Shown in pieces: positions 31,654-41,506 of a DNA stretch of 64,000 bases (its first letter is position 1; the number at the start of each line of letters is the position of its first letter). The DNA comes from Hyaloraphidium curvatum (lineage: Eukaryota > Monoblepharomycota > Hyaloraphidiomycetes > Hyaloraphidiales > Hyaloraphidiaceae): positions 1 to 64,000 of the forward strand of contig JAIVFI010000019.1 of assembly GCA_025558095.1 (NCBI GenBank). Reading direction: 5' to 3'. The position numbers were made by a program, and so were the translations under genes. A model generated the notes under the pieces. The model searched no databases. It was given only the letters and a program-made list of their open reading frames with translations, and had not been told where the DNA came from.

Positions 31654-33944
31654 TCAGATCTTCGAGCCGGCAATGGGGCCGGATCCGGCGTTCGCGAACG
31701 CCCTGAGGGACGAATCGCGGAGCTGGGTCGGGTAGAGGGCGCCGTCCCAGCTGGTGATGTCCGCAAAGCGCGCGCGGATCGCCTCCGGGGTGAGCTTCTG
31801 GTCGCGGGGGAAGCCGACGCCCTTGGTCTGCTGCCAGCGGAGGCTCGAAACCCAGCCAGCGCCGACCTCGAAGATGCCCTTCGTGACCTTGCAGTCCTCC
31901 GACCCGAGGAACACAACGAGAGGGGCGACGTAGTCGGGCTTCAGGGCCTCGACGGCCTCGGGGGGCATGACCGTCGCGGTCAGGCGGGTGCCGGCGTTGG
32001 GGGCAATGGTGTTGCAGAGGATGTTGCTCTTGGCGCCCTCGATAGCGATCGCGTTGGAGAAGCCAACCGTGCCGAGCTTGGCGGCTGTTTCGGAGAGAAT
32101 TTCTGTCAATGAGGGGGGGCAAGAGAGGCAGTTCAACCCACCAGAGTAGTTGGCCTGGCCGAAGTTGCCGTAGAGACCGACCGCCGACGCCGTGTTGATG
32201 ATGCGGCCGTACTGTGGGAGGGCAGCCTTGAAATCAGCTCCGTGGACCAGATTTACTGGCGGTCGTCCCACCTTCTGGTTCTGCATGTGCGGCCACGCGG
32301 CCTTCGTCACCTTGTAGATGCCGCGGAGGTGGACCTTGTGGATCAAGTCCCAGTCCTGGTCGGTCATGCGCTGGAACGACTTGTCGCGGAGGATGCCGGC
32401 GTTGTTGACGACCACGTCGATCCGGCCAAAGGCCTTGATAGCCGTGTCCACGAGCTTGTCGCCGTCCTCGACCGAGTCGTAGTTGGCGACGGCCTGGCCG
32501 CCGAGGGCCTTGATCTCCTCGACGACCTTGTCGGCGGGGTGGGTGCCCTTCTCCTTCTCGTCCTCGCCGAAGCGGCCGCCGCCGAGGTCGTTGACTGGAA
32601 ATCAAAGTGAGCGACGATCACAAGCAACCTCCTCAGCGAGACTCACCGACGACCTTGGCACCGGCCTTGGCGAAAGCAAGGGCGTAGGCGCGCCCAAGTC
32701 CGTTGCCAGCACCAGTGACCAGCACAACGCGGTCCTTGAGCGACACGGCGGCCTCACGGCCGGGCTTGTTGGCGGGGAGCGAGGCGGCGGTCTTCAGGCT
32801 GCCGAACCAGTCGACCTCGGAGATCAGGCGGGGGTGGTCGGCGTTGGCGTAGTTCATGATCTCGCCAATCTTGTCGCGCACGTCGGCCGCGACGAAGCCA
32901 GCGTCAGTCTTGAAGACCACGCCCTTGCTGCGCTCCCAGCGGTCCTCGCAGACCCAGCCGGCGCCGGCCTCGAAGAGGCGGCCCGAGACCTTGGCGTCAA
33001 GGTCCTTGGAGGAAAGGAAGGCAACGACGGGGACGATGAAGTCGGGGCTGAGGAGCTTGAGGGCCTCGGCGGGGGTGACGGTCTCGGTCATGCGCGAGGC
33101 GGCGAGGGGGGCGATGGTGTTGGCGAAGATGTTGTTCTTGGCGCCCTCGCGAGCAAGGGTAAGGGTGAAGCCGTGGAGGGCGAGCTTGGCGGCTGTCGAG
33201 CGGGCAAGAGATGAGCAAGTGGGTTTCGACAGGGTGAACTGGGGCGGACGAACCGGAGTAGTTGACCTGGCCGAAGTTGCCGTAGATTCCAGCAGCCGAC
33301 GCGGTGTTGATGATGCGTCCGTACTTCTGGGCCTGCATGATGGGCCAGGCAGCCTAAGAGACCAGGAAAGCACGGTGGATCAGAGGACGAAAGCTGATCC
33401 GGTCGAGTCGACCCACCTTGGTGACCTTGTAGGTGCCCCGGACGTGGACCTTGTGGATCAGGTCCCAGTCCTCGTCCGTCATACGCTGGAACGACTTGTC
33501 GCGGAGAATGCCGGCATTGTTGATGAGCACGTCGACGCGGCCGAAGGCCTTCATCGCGGTCGCGACGATCTTGTCGCCGTCCTCGACGGAGTCGTAGTTG
33601 GCGACGGCCTTGCCGCCGGCCTTGGTAATCTCCTCAACGACAACATCGGCAGCCTTGGTCGAGGAACCCTGGCCCGAGAAAGACCCGCCGAGGTCGTTGA
33701 CGACGACGTTCTGCCGGGAACGGTCAGAGGAGCCCTCGGGTGCCAACAACCCGGACTCACGGCACCGCGGCTCGCAAAGAAGAGCGAATACGCCTTACCC
33801 AATCCTCCGCCAGCGCCAGTAACGATCACAGTCTTAAAGGAAGCGTTCCCGAAAGAAGTTCGCGAAGGATCGAGTTAGGCGTCGCCATTGCGGGGAGCGG
33901 CCCCGACCGGAACGCACCTGGCCCGCGAACGAGATTTCCGACAT
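31654..33944 (-). CDS. FOX2: Peroxisomal twin 3-hydroxyacyl-CoA dehydrogenase
   Basis: A 620-residue tandem duplicate of the neighbouring gene. Eight exons (minus): 33918-33944, 33761-33832, 33417-33710, 33254-33353, 32647-33192, 32272-32594, 32142-32211, 31654-32084. It begins MSEISFAGQ and has the same two dehydrogenase domains ([10 protein letters not shown] and [10 protein letters not shown]; both YSAAK pairs, each assembled across a splice junction). Neither hydratase nor SCP2 domain is present: after the second dehydrogenase it stops at [14 protein letters not shown], where SKI is a PTS1-type peroxisomal signal. Intron positions and phases match the sister gene exactly through exon 8. 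Predicted to oxidise (3R)-3-hydroxyacyl-CoA with NAD+ inside peroxisomes. Loss of SCP2 after duplication, or gain by the sister, are both possible. Confidence 0.9.
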
Positions 33945-34704
33945 CGTTTCTGTGTTTTCGGCGGCGGATTCGGCCGAGGAAGCGGGCGGGAGGAGGGAGG
34001 CCGGGTTTGTTGCTGGAGCGGGACTTCGGCTCGTGATTTTCCCGGCTTCAAAGAACAAAAGCGAAATCGCCGTCCACCACATGCTGGTCGATCGAGGGAG
34101 GCCATGTCGCCAGACAAATAGAGCGATGCTATGTAAAGCATTGTGTTCTGGCAATCCTGGACACCCAGAGGGCGGTATGGCCTGGATGCGGTGGCCTGCA
34201 ACATCGGGTCGGTACCATCAAACACTCAGCAAGGCGCCAAATTCCTCAGAAACGGACCAACGAAGGCTGGAGACAATAACAATCAAGTTTGTGTGGCAGT
34301 GAGGTGGGTCCAACTCGTGCTTGGAGACGCGACAAGGGCCTCTAGGCAGACCACAGCAGGAGCACGTGGGGACGAAAAGACCTTGCCGACAACCAAGACG
34401 ACAGGGTCATCTTTTTATCCCGCTCATTTCTCTAACGAGATCGAAGCTTGCCGCGGGACATCGCGCTCGACAGGTGCGACCACCCGGTGGCGAGTTGCCG
34501 CCGCCGCCGGCTGTGCAAGACCCCGCCGGACCCCAACGACCCCACCGAACATCCGGGCCCCTCCATTGGGGTCCATACCGCCCGGATAAAAGCGCCGATG
34601 GCTCCGAGACGACGCCACCCGCTGCCGCTCGTGCCGCACTTCACCTTCCGCTCCACCTCGACGGCGAACCCGGCCCCCGACTCCCGCTCTTCCTTCCAAT
34701 CACC
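33945..34704. promoter_or_regulatory. Divergent promoter interval
   Basis: 760 bp between the start codons of the peroxisomal gene (minus) and the expansin-like gene (plus). On the plus strand a TATA-like word GATAAAAG lies at 34585-34592, about 115 bp before the ATG, with an inverted CCAAT-type ATTGG about 20 bp upstream. These are visible words, not proven elements. Confidence 0.35.
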
Positions 34705-35971
34705 ATGCAGCCTTGCCGGCGGCCCTGGCCCGCCCTCGCGGGCTTCGCAGCGGTGGCTCTCACGATGCTCGCGGGCATGCCGGCCGGCAACGCCGCCGCC
34801 GTGCACCCGGCCGCCCTGAGGTGGGCACGATTCCTTCGGCGGGACCACGGCACCGGACGGACTTCTGACGCCCTCTCGATTTTCAGGGAACGCCAACTGC
34901 TCCCCATGGGCGCCCCCTGTGCCGGCGGCGCTCCCTGCGAGACGGGCTGCTGCTCGTCCATGCTCTCGTCGGACCCCGCCGCCGCCGTCTCTGCATGGAC
35001 ACCTGGGTCTGCTCCGTCACGGGCCAGGGCGACTGGGCCGCCTGCCACTCGGACGCCTCGTGCTCTTCCGGATGCTGCGGCTACTGGGCGACGAACGGGG
35101 CCAACAGGATGTGCCACCCGGCCGGCTTCGACCCTTGCGTCAACCAGCCGCACCCTTTCCCGGCCCCGTCGGGCACCCCAGCACCGGCACCCTACTCCCC
35201 TCCATCGGCCGGCTACTCCACCCCCTCCAACTGGCTGCCCCAAGGCCCGGGCGGCAAGTCCGACGGCCAGCAGTGCTCCTCCAGCGGCCCCGAATGCTCC
35301 TCGACCTGCTGCCTCGGCTCCACCTGCCAGCCCCGCGACCTCTGCTACGGCTTCCCCGGCGCCGCCATCGGGGGCCAGTGCACAACCTCGGGCCCCGAGT
35401 GCGCTTCCTTCTGCTGCATCAACGGGCAGTGCGCGAACCGCGCGCAGTGCTACGGCGACGGGTCGGCTCCCGCGCCGCCGGTCGAGCAGTTCGTCGCCCC
35501 GCCGCAGCAGCAGTTTGTCGCCCCTGCACCCGCCCCTCCTCCGCCTCCGCCGCCGCCGCCGCCGCCGCCGCCTTCCGCGTCGTACACCTAATCGGGCCGC
35601 GCGACCTGGTACTCGCCCTGCGACCCCAACCAGAACCACGGCTTCTCCTGGTGAGCTCCAGCCTTCATCGTACTCTTCTGCCCGGTGGATTCTAACCCAC
35701 CCCGTGCTACAGCCTCGGCGCCTGCGACAACCACCTCGACGACAACGTCCCCTCGATCGCCATGTCGCAGGAGCTCTACCAGCCGTGGATGTGCAACTCC
35801 GCTTGCGTGGAGATCCAGGACGTGGCGCGGGGCACGGTGGCGCGGTACACCGTGGCGGACCGGTGCGTGGGGTGCGGGTGGGGTGGGATCGACATGACGC
35901 CGGCGGCGATGCGGGCGATCGGGAGGGACGTGAGCGACGGGATGTTCGAGATCCGGTGGCGGTTCTGCTAG
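34705..35971 (+). pseudogene. Secreted Cys-module/expansin-like gene, broken
   Basis: A gene for a secreted wall-directed protein with two lesions. Exons are 34705-34820, 34887-35650 and 35713-35971. It starts with a signal peptide (ALAGFAAVALTMLAGMPAG), then four small Cys modules of C-x(4-5)-C-x3-CC type (CAGGAPCETGCC; CHSDASCSSGCC; CSSSGPECSSTCC; CTTSGPECASFCC), a polyproline linker, and a double-psi beta-barrel domain like expansins (GRATWYSPCDPNQNH; VARYTVADRCVGCGWGGIDM; FEIRWRFC). First lesion: the frame of module 1 is one base off from module 2, and one extra C in the run at 34977 would reconnect them. Second: a TAA at 35589-35591 separates the polyproline linker from the expansin domain in the same frame. 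Neither is removed by a sensible intron. Expansins loosen cellulose or chitin networks without hydrolysis. Confidence 0.7.
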
Positions 35972-36068
35972 TAGCAGGCAGGGCGAGCTAGAAGCATAGA
36001 GGCGAGTAGACCAGTTTGCCTTTGAGAAGCAGACAGCGCCAGGTACAGTCTTGCCCGGAGGGCGACAT

Positions 36069-37630
36069 TCACTCCCCCGCCCGCGCGGGATCTCGGAGCA
36101 TCCTTCTGAACCCGCCGTTCTCCCACGCCACGTACGCTTCCCTCGTCGGCTCGGCGGGATCCCAATCCCACCTGCTCGCCCGGCAGGCATCGTCCGCCCT
36201 GCGTGCCCCGCGGGCTCCGAAGTATCCCCGGTAGGTGCTGAAGTCCCCATCCTGCTTGCCCACCGGCGAAAGCGGATACCTCTCGCCCTCCCGATGGTTC
36301 TCCGCCCCTGGAGGTTCGTTCTCCAAGTAGAACGCGGCGGCCCGTACCATGTCCTCCCACCGCTTCACATTGTGCGCCAGCACGGTCCGGCAGCGCCAGC
36401 ACCGCGACACGAACCCCACTGCCGAGGGTGCGTCGTGCAGCCCCACCTCGTCCGAGAATATGTTGAATCCCCGCCCGGGGACGTATGCAGGGATCCCGTC
36501 GCCCATGGTGTAGTTGAAGCCCGGGAGCGGAGGCAGGGAGGCGGCCACCTCGTGCACGCTGCGGCCCATATGTATTTCCTCATTCATGATCCCGCGGATG
36601 AGGCTGGTGTTGGCGTGGTAACTGGCGATGGCTACGACCACTGCGGGACAGGGGTGCGGTGAGCTTCGGGGACAAAACGGCGGGTCAATGACCCCACGGT
36701 CCCAGCTCAACCCATATCCCATACCAAAGGCGTAATCCGTTCCGCCGGCAAAATTGCCGTAGTAGACCCTCTCGTACCGCCCCGGCCCGCAATTCTCCCT
36801 TTGTCCGCAATCGATAAGGAGCTGCGATGGGAGAGATTGGGACAGGAGGCGCTCGAGATTTGGGAGGTGCAGGAAATTGTCGCTGTCCGCCTGGGCGCGC
36901 TGGCATCAGCATCGCGCCGTATCCACACCGCGTTGCCAACCTTCATCACAAAGTCGTAAGGCCACGCCGTCCGAAGGCGGCCGTCCACCTCGTCCTCGGG
37001 GACCTCCCGGGCCACCCGTGCCCTCCACCGGGCAAACACCTCGCCGAAGAACGTGACGGACTTGCCCTCGTTCATGTTCTCCTTTGGGCACGACTGAAGC
37101 ACCAGGATGTCCCCGTGTTCGGCCATCTCGAGTGCGACGAGCGCCGCGCCCGGGCTCGGGCCCGCGTCGCCGCCGGAGGGAGGCGGGCAAACGACGAACA
37201 GAACGTCGACCATGTCCGCGCGGTGGTACTTCCTCAGCAGCGGCGTCCACGCCATCCTTACAACATTCTGCGTGGGCAGGAGGCAGATGAGAAAGGTGCA
37301 GCGAGCGATCCGGGTTGGCCGACTCACCCGTTGGGCATGGTCTTCGGCGCGGGAGAACACTCCCACGAGCACGGTCCTCGGCCAGGGTAGCGGTCCGGCA
37401 GGCTCCGAAACGCCGGCAAATCCCGGTGCAGCTTTCCAGGCCACATCTATGGCATATTTCTCCCTCGGAAGATGGGTGGCCACCCCGGGGCAGGCGGGAG
37501 CCGGCCCTGCCACGGTGACGGCGAACAGCAGCGCGGCGAGGAGCGCCGACGCTGCCAGCAGCAGGCGGAAGTGCGCCCGCGCATGGTACAGGTGTTGGGC
37601 GACGTGGGACGCGGCCCTGGCGTGCCACAT
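36069..37630 (-). CDS. GT31-type Golgi glycosyltransferase
   Basis: A 464-residue type II membrane glycosyltransferase related to beta-1,3-galactosyltransferases (GT31). Exons (minus): 37328-37630, 36941-37267, 36698-36890, 36069-36640. A cytoplasmic tail precedes the anchor helix LLLAASALLAALLFAVTVAG. Family blocks: TVLVGVFSRAEDHAQRN, MVDVLFVVCPP, HGDILVLQSCPKENMNEGKS, then the metal-binding DxD motif DFVMKADSDNFLHLPNLERL, which exists only after splicing out a 50-bp intron, and FAGGTDYAFGMGYGLSWDLV, also made by splicing. It would transfer a sugar from a UDP donor to glycoprotein or glycolipid in the Golgi. The C-terminal 150 residues are less conserved. It converges on the expansin-like gene 97 bp away. 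Confidence 0.82.
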
Positions 37631-37771
37631 CGTTCGGTTGGGTAGGTGGAGTCACGTTCGCGTGGCTGGAGCGGACGAGGATCGAGTCAAGGACGATCGC
37701 ACCCTACGCGTTCCGAGCACCAAGGATCTCCGCAGCACCGCTCCGCCGATCGGACTCGCTAATTTACACAT

Positions 37772-39823
37772 TCACACGTTCCCCTCGGCATCCAGCACCC
37801 CCGCCGTCGCGCACATCCCCTCGAACCGCGGCACCCCCCCCACCCTTGCCCGCACCCGTTCCGGCATCGCCCCCGCGCCGACCTCTGCCATCAACGACGG
37901 CGGAACCAAGCCAGGGGCGCGCACCCCGGCTAGGTCCAAGGGGCTGGCGAAGATCCTCGTGCGCGGAAGGGCGGCGGCCAGCCGCCCGAGAAGCGCCCTG
38001 CGATCCCTGAGCGCGTCCCCCGCGGCGGACGCCATGGACGCAAGAGCATTCATCTCCTCATCCGGCCCGGCGGGTTGCCATCCGTAGGTGAGCGCGGCAT
38101 CGGACAGCCTCGGCGAGACCGTTGCCCCGGGGAACCCGGAGACCGACAACCCCCCGATCCCGGCGCCCAGATCCAGAGACACCAGCTGCCCCGGCCCCGG
38201 CCCCATCCTCTGGCTCGGCGACGGCCCGCCGGTCGGGTGCATGGCGGCGAGGAGGAGCGTCGGATCGAGGTATCGCAGCGCGGGGCAGGCCTGGGCAAGC
38301 AGCTCCTCGGGCGGCTGCGACCTCCCGATGTACACCGCAGGTCCCGGAGGGCGCGGGGCGTACCCCGGTCCGAACGAGAACGCGGGGCGTTGCTCGGAGG
38401 GCGGCCGCGTGCCGGCGGCCAGGTCGAGCACCACCAGGCCGGGCGGCAGCGCGGAGATGACGGCGGCGATGGCTACGGGGTACCCGCCGCGGTGGATGAA
38501 CTGCCGCACCGCGTCGTTGCCCCTGAACGCCGCGTGGCAACCCTCCAAGCAGAGCGCCGCGAGGTTGGGCAGCGCAGCCAGCACGGGCGGGAGTACCACC
38601 GCGTCCGCGGCATCCTGGTTGGACAAGTCCAGAACCACCAGCCCGCGCAGCCTGCCCAGCATCGACAGCGCGCGTACGTCCATCGGCCCCATGCCCACGA
38701 GCGCACGGGGAATCATCCCGGGGATCCGTGCGCCGGGGGCGCCGAGGTCCAGCCGGCGCAGGGATTGGCCCGCGGGGGACGAAGCCAGCGCGTGGATGCC
38801 CTCGGGGGTGGTCCAGCTCCCCCCAGCGGACCCGACGCACAGGGTGGCCAGGTGCGGGCATCCCCGCCCGAGGGCCTCGATGCCCACCGGGGAGACGGAG
38901 CAGTAGCCCGAGGAGACGCGGAGGTGCCTCAGCTCCGCGCACGAGCCGGGAGACGCGATCTCGAACAGCATCTGGTCCGAGAAGGGGCCGTCGCGGACGT
39001 GCAGGGAGAGGAGATTGCGGAATGGGCGCAGGTCCAGCGGTTCGGGGGCGATCCGGTGGCGGACACGCACGGTCGACAGGCCGTCGATCGATTCCAGCAC
39101 CGGTCCGGCGTCCCCGTGGGCGGCCGACTGCGCCTGCGCGAGAGCCTGCAAGGCGGACGGGCTGACGGCCTCGAAGGCGCCCGAGTCGAGCTCGTCGTCG
39201 CCAGCCGCCCGCGTCCCGAAGTTGACCTTGAGCAGGCCCGTGAAACGGGAGAACCAGTGCCGCAAAAACCGCCGCGGGTCTACGTCGATGTGCAGCGGCT
39301 GCCTGTTGGACACCAGGTGGGGGAGGGATATGGATTCGAGGCGGCCGGCGTCGATGTGGGAGAGCACCTCGCCGGCGAGCACGAGGAAGGCCGGGAGGTC
39401 CGCCGCTGCCGAGCTGAACGCCGCGGGCCGCGCCCTGCAGGCGGAGAAGTCGATGCTGCGCACGTGCAGCCCCGTGTCGGGCCCGGTGTCGCGCTCCTGC
39501 GCGTCGCGCATCTCCTTCAGCGTCCGCGCCAATAGGGCGAGCCGCCTCCCCGCCCGCCAGGAGACGTCAAACTCGGCCTTTGCCGCCTGCGCCGCGCCAT
39601 GCTGCCCGCCCAAGTCGAGGGAAACGCGTTCCGGGGCGGGCAGGTCGGAGTCCGGCGAGGTCGCAACGGCGATGTTCGCGTAGAGCAGGTCGCGCGCCGC
39701 GGCCGCCCACGTGCGGCTGACGAGCGACGGCGCGTGCAGCGCGTGGCCGCGGACACCGCCGTCGTCCGGCAGCCCGCGGAGGTGCCGCAGGATCGGCAGG
39801 ACGAGCTCGACAGGGAGGGACAT
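37772..39823 (-). CDS. F-box/leucine-rich-repeat protein
   Basis: A 683-residue single-exon protein. The start at 39823 (MSLPVELVL) sits at the beginning of the F-box: LPVELVLPILRHLRGLPDDG, then LVSRTWAAAARDLLYANI. The remainder holds leucine-rich repeats, e.g. LQALAQAQSAAHGDAG, LRHLRVSSGYCSVSPVGIEA, LATLCVGSAGG, LRRLDLGAPG, LRGLVVLDLSNQDAADAV, LAALCLEGCHAAFRG and LVVLDLAAG, so it is an FBXL-type substrate receptor predicted to join an SCF (Skp1-Cullin-F-box) ubiquitin ligase. The target is unknown. Divergent from the SDR gene. The opposite strand has a long open frame which is only the GC-rich shadow of this gene. Confidence 0.82.
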   Translation of the reverse strand: MSLPVELVLPILRHLRGLPDDGGVRGHALHAPSLVSRTWAAAARDLLYANIAVATSPDSDLPAPERVSLDLGGQHGAAQAAKAEFDVSWRAGRRLALLARTLKEMRDAQERDTGPDTGLHVRSIDFSACRARPAAFSSAAADLPAFLVLAGEVLSHIDAGRLESISLPHLVSNRQPLHIDVDPRRFLRHWFSRFTGLLKVNFGTRAAGDDELDSGAFEAVSPSALQALAQAQSAAHGDAGPVLESIDGLSTVRVRHRIAPEPLDLRPFRNLLSLHVRDGPFSDQMLFEIASPGSCAELRHLRVSSGYCSVSPVGIEALGRGCPHLATLCVGSAGGSWTTPEGIHALASSPAGQSLRRLDLGAPGARIPGMIPRALVGMGPMDVRALSMLGRLRGLVVLDLSNQDAADAVVLPPVLAALPNLAALCLEGCHAAFRGNDAVRQFIHRGGYPVAIAAVISALPPGLVVLDLAAGTRPPSEQRPAFSFGPGYAPRPPGPAVYIGRSQPPEELLAQACPALRYLDPTLLLAAMHPTGGPSPSQRMGPGPGQLVSLDLGAGIGGLSVSGFPGATVSPRLSDAALTYGWQPAGPDEEMNALASMASAAGDALRDRRALLGRLAAALPRTRIFASPLDLAGVRAPGLVPPSLMAEVGAGAMPERVRARVGGVPRFEGMCATAGVLDAEGNV

Positions 39824-40344
39824 TTGGTTCTCGCGTACTCCGTTGGACTCCGCGGGTCTTCGCGGCACCGGTTCGCAAAACACCGGTCAAGATATTGCAA
39901 TGCCGCCAGATGGATGCAATGAGCTCTTACTTCCCTAGCTTGATGGATCCATCAATGCCGCGCATGAAAAAGGAAGACGGTGCCGTTGTGCGACGATGAA
40001 CGGTGAAGAAGAACGGCCTTTGGACACCTTAAAGCCACGATTCCGTCTTCGCAACCCTCGTTCCGCATCTTCGGAGGGATCGGAATGTCAGAGGCGCCGC
40101 ATGCGTCAGCGGCGCCGCGGGTGCGTGCGTCGGAAGCTCCTAACCCCACACTGACGCGTCCGCCAGCATACCCCGCGGATTAAAATCAGATGTCGAACGA
40201 CCGTCCACGACGTCGCCGGCCCTCGACACGTAGAAGCAGTTGAATGGTGATCTGAAGGACACTTCGCCGCTTGCCCGAGGCTTCTGCGACTCCTGCCTTT
40301 TGAGAGCCCGCGCCACCGCCAACCAACAACCAACCGGCAACGGG
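39824..40344. promoter_or_regulatory. Divergent promoter interval
   Basis: 521 bp between the start codons of the F-box/LRR gene and the SDR gene, so both promoters should be here. Relatively AT-rich around 39890-40030. No specific element recognised. Confidence 0.35.
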
Positions 40345-41331
40345 ATGCCGACGCACGCGCCGGACTACGGCGCGCTGAACGCCGTCTCCGCCGGCCGCGC
40401 GCCGGGCTTGGGCCGCCTGGCCGGAAAGCGCGTGCTGGTGGTCGCGGGCGGCCAGAAGGAGTTCCCCGGCGACGACCCGGCACGTTCCCCCGGCAACGGC
40501 CGGGCAATATCCGTCATCTGCGGACGCGAGGGTGCCGCCGTGGCGGTGCACAATCGGACGGTGGAAAGCGCGGAGGCGACCGCCGCGATTGTGCGGGGTG
40601 AGCCGGCTTGCCCGTTGGCCATTCCTCTGGCGGGGGACGTGACAGGTACGCGTTTGACGCGTTCGGTCCTTCGGATTCCGGAACTGAGCCCCGTTTGCTG
40701 TTTGCAGTGGACGATGATGTGAAGCGCATCGTTGCCGAGGCCGTGGATCGCCTGGGCGGACCTCTGGACGGGCTCGTCGTGAACGTCGGCATCTTCAGCC
40801 CGGAGCCGGGCCTCTCGCTCACCATGGAGTCGTTGGACAAGGTCATGCGGACCAACTTCTATGCCCACGTTGCGTTCCTCAAGCACGCCGCACCGCACAT
40901 CCGCCCCGGGGGCTCCGTCGTCCTGGTTTCGTCCGCCGGGTACGATTCGTTGACGGGAAGCATCCCATACGACTCCAGCAAAGCCGCACTGGAAGGCCTC
41001 CTCCGCAATGCCGGCAGCGAGCTCGCCCCGTCCGGCACGCGCGTCAACGTGCTCCGGCTGGGGGGCATGGACACGCCGCTGGGGCGGCTGGCCAGCAAGG
41101 TGGCGCCGGAGCGGCTCCAGGGGTACACTATCCCGCTGCAGTCGAGGCAGGGGACGTCCTGGGAAGGGGCGTACTTTGCGCTTTTTCTCTTGTCGGACGA
41201 TTCTGCGTACGGTGGGTGACCTTCGCGGTGTTTGAGCCGTGGGGGAAGGCTGATGCGGATTCGCAGTCACCGGGCAGGTGCATACAATCGATGGAGGCCT
41301 GACGACGCTGCGGAACATCACGTCGCGTTGA
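40345..41331 (+). CDS. Short-chain dehydrogenase/reductase
   Basis: A 289-residue classical SDR with exons 40345-40645, 40708-41211 and 41267-41331. Splicing gives DVTVDDDVKRIVAEAVDRLG at the first junction and SDDSAYVTGQVHTIDGG at the second, both typical of the fold. Motifs: a modified glycine motif (VLVVAGGQ, then GNGRAISVICGREGA), NVG at the end of strand 4, the catalytic serine in VLVSSAGYDS, the YDSSK catalytic pair (Tyr-x3-Lys), and the C-terminal V-T-G-Q-V-x-x-x-D-G-G block. The three-residue insertions around the glycine motif set it in the subgroup of putative 3-oxoacyl-ACP or glucose dehydrogenase-like enzymes. Cofactor and substrate are unknown. Confidence 0.87.
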
Positions 41332-41506
41332 GCGTCGGTCCCGCGCTGCCCTGCCGCAACACTGCAGGGTCGTGCGTCAGTCAAATCCCACTTTTTCCAA
41401 TATGCATTGGTCATCAGATCCTATGGACGGTCAAATCCTCTTTGCCAGTTCCCATGCCATAAATCAGATGAAGACAGGAGAGAGAGTGCGAGAGAGAGGT
41501 ACATAG

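Noticed and set aside
35578-35633. An intron skipping the TAA in the expansin-like gene (gtcgta to accag)
   Set aside because: It deletes the ATWYSPC start of the double-psi barrel and leaves the following exon in the wrong frame.
38075-39535. Long plus-strand open frame (486 codons) antisense to the F-box/LRR gene
   Set aside because: Arginine-, glycine- and proline-rich with no domain; it is the expected shadow of a GC-rich coding strand.
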